This document shows positions 63,637-64,000 of a DNA stretch of 64,000 nt, piece by piece (position 1 is the stretch's first letter; every line of letters starts with the position of its first letter). The notes under the pieces are model-generated. The model was not told where the DNA came from. It searched no databases and saw only the letters and a list, made by a program, of their open reading frames with translations. The DNA comes from Thioploca ingrica. GTDB lineage: Bacteria; Pseudomonadota; Gammaproteobacteria; Beggiatoales; Beggiatoaceae. A program made the position numbers and the translations under genes. The DNA is taken from assembly GCA_000828835.1 (NCBI GenBank), contig AP014633.1, positions 1,054,001-1,118,000 of the forward strand. Reading direction: 5' to 3'.

Positions 63637-64000
63637 TTATTGTAACAACCACCGTCGCATTAATTCTATTTGGAAACGATAACCTTGCTCGATAATTTCG
63701 ATTAATTCACGACGTAACAAGTGATCAATACTGGCTTTTAATGCTTCAAGATCTTGACCCTTTGAACGAGCATAATGAGCTAAAGTAGTTAATTTGACGA
63801 TTTTACCTTCACCTTGTAAAGCCAAAAATTTTAAAATTTGGCGATCCCAATGATTAAGTTGATTATGTAATATATCACTAAAATAGAATTTAACCCCTTC
63901 TAAACAACGGGGAATAGCAGCTTCAACCTCTTCAATTTGAGCTAAGCGGCGTTGCTCAGCGACTTGGGTATTTTTCAATTCGACTATTTCCGCACAGAGT
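63637..64000 (-). CDS. C-terminus of a winged-helix protein, cut by window edge
   Basis: The frame is open from the stop at 63637 to the right edge (121 codons). A TTG at 63978 is not the start: the frame continues upstream as LCAEIVELKN. A coiled coil at the visible N-terminus is followed by a winged-helix-like region (LNHWDRQILKFLALQGEGKI, then KASIDHLLRRELIEIIEQGY). Such ends occur in large AAA/STAND ATPases, but the decisive part lies outside. It is convergent with the LRR gene, 13 bp apart. Confidence 0.7.
   Translation of the reverse strand, partial: LCAEIVELKNTQVAEQRRLAQIEEVEAAIPRCLEGVKFYFSDILHNQLNHWDRQILKFLALQGEGKIVKLTTLAHYARSKGQDLEALKASIDHLLRRELIEIIEQGYRFQIELMRRWLLQ

Overview
The window looks like chromosomal DNA of an AT-rich gammaproteobacterium of the large sulfur bacterium type (Thiotrichales, Beggiatoa/Thiomargarita-like). 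This is an inference. It rests on gammaproteobacterial housekeeping genes (prmB, gltX, rraA, ydcH/DUF465, a DamX-like ATPase, bioB, dacB), many Uma2, DUF29 and toxin-antitoxin genes, and several families of short dispersed palindromic repeats. I saw no rRNA, tRNA, CRISPR array, transposase or prophage gene.

Layout. 1-2940 holds a candidate defence operon on the minus strand: small membrane protein, a protein with several TIR-like domains, and an nSTAND1 ATPase cut by the left edge. 3132-8222 carries prmB, an exported coiled-coil ClpP-like serine protease, and two related response regulators (REC alone, REC-GGDEF-EAL). 8782-15572 has an orphan ABC-2 permease, an LD-carboxypeptidase, an EamA transporter behind what looks like a transcription attenuator, a Uma2 nuclease, ogt, a HEPN-like protein and rraA. 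15846-21883 holds a DUF29 gene with a hicB fossil, then gltX followed on the same strand by a dynamin-like GTPase, a small GTPase and an unknown protein in a tight operon.

22035-28127 is an accessory island: a toxin-antitoxin pair between two copies of one repeat, a frameshifted PD-(D/E)XK (Rpn-type) gene, a second DUF29 gene beside a collapsed hicBA, and a PD-(D/E)XK nuclease next to an McrB-like AAA ATPase. 28621-37955 is mostly envelope biology: an SCP2 protein, an RND pump pair whose permease has a long Thr/Pro tail, dacB and an LprI-type lysozyme-inhibitor protein. 38523-41956 is a translationally coupled AAA ATPase/subtilisin pair. 42145-43240 is a stretch of gene remains.

43493-47033 has a Uma2 gene with a 21-bp tandem repeat, a DamX-like ATPase with SPOR domain, ydcH and a dead Uma2 gene. 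47290-51112 encodes three overlapping subunits of an energy-converting-hydrogenase-related membrane complex whose large subunit lacks the nickel-iron cysteines. 51168-64000 includes membrane proteins of unknown role, an orphan AAA ATPase, two sensor kinases, bioB, a bacterial cereblon-like CULT-domain protein, an exported plant-type leucine-rich-repeat protein, and the C-terminus of a gene cut by the right edge.

The strongest candidates for under-described systems are the three-gene GTPase operon (16474-20433), the McrB-like/PD-(D/E)XK pair (25659-28127), the AAA/subtilisin pair (38523-41956), the TIR/nSTAND1 operon (1-2474), the stand-alone CULT protein (60794-61282) and the attenuator-like leader (11813-12064).
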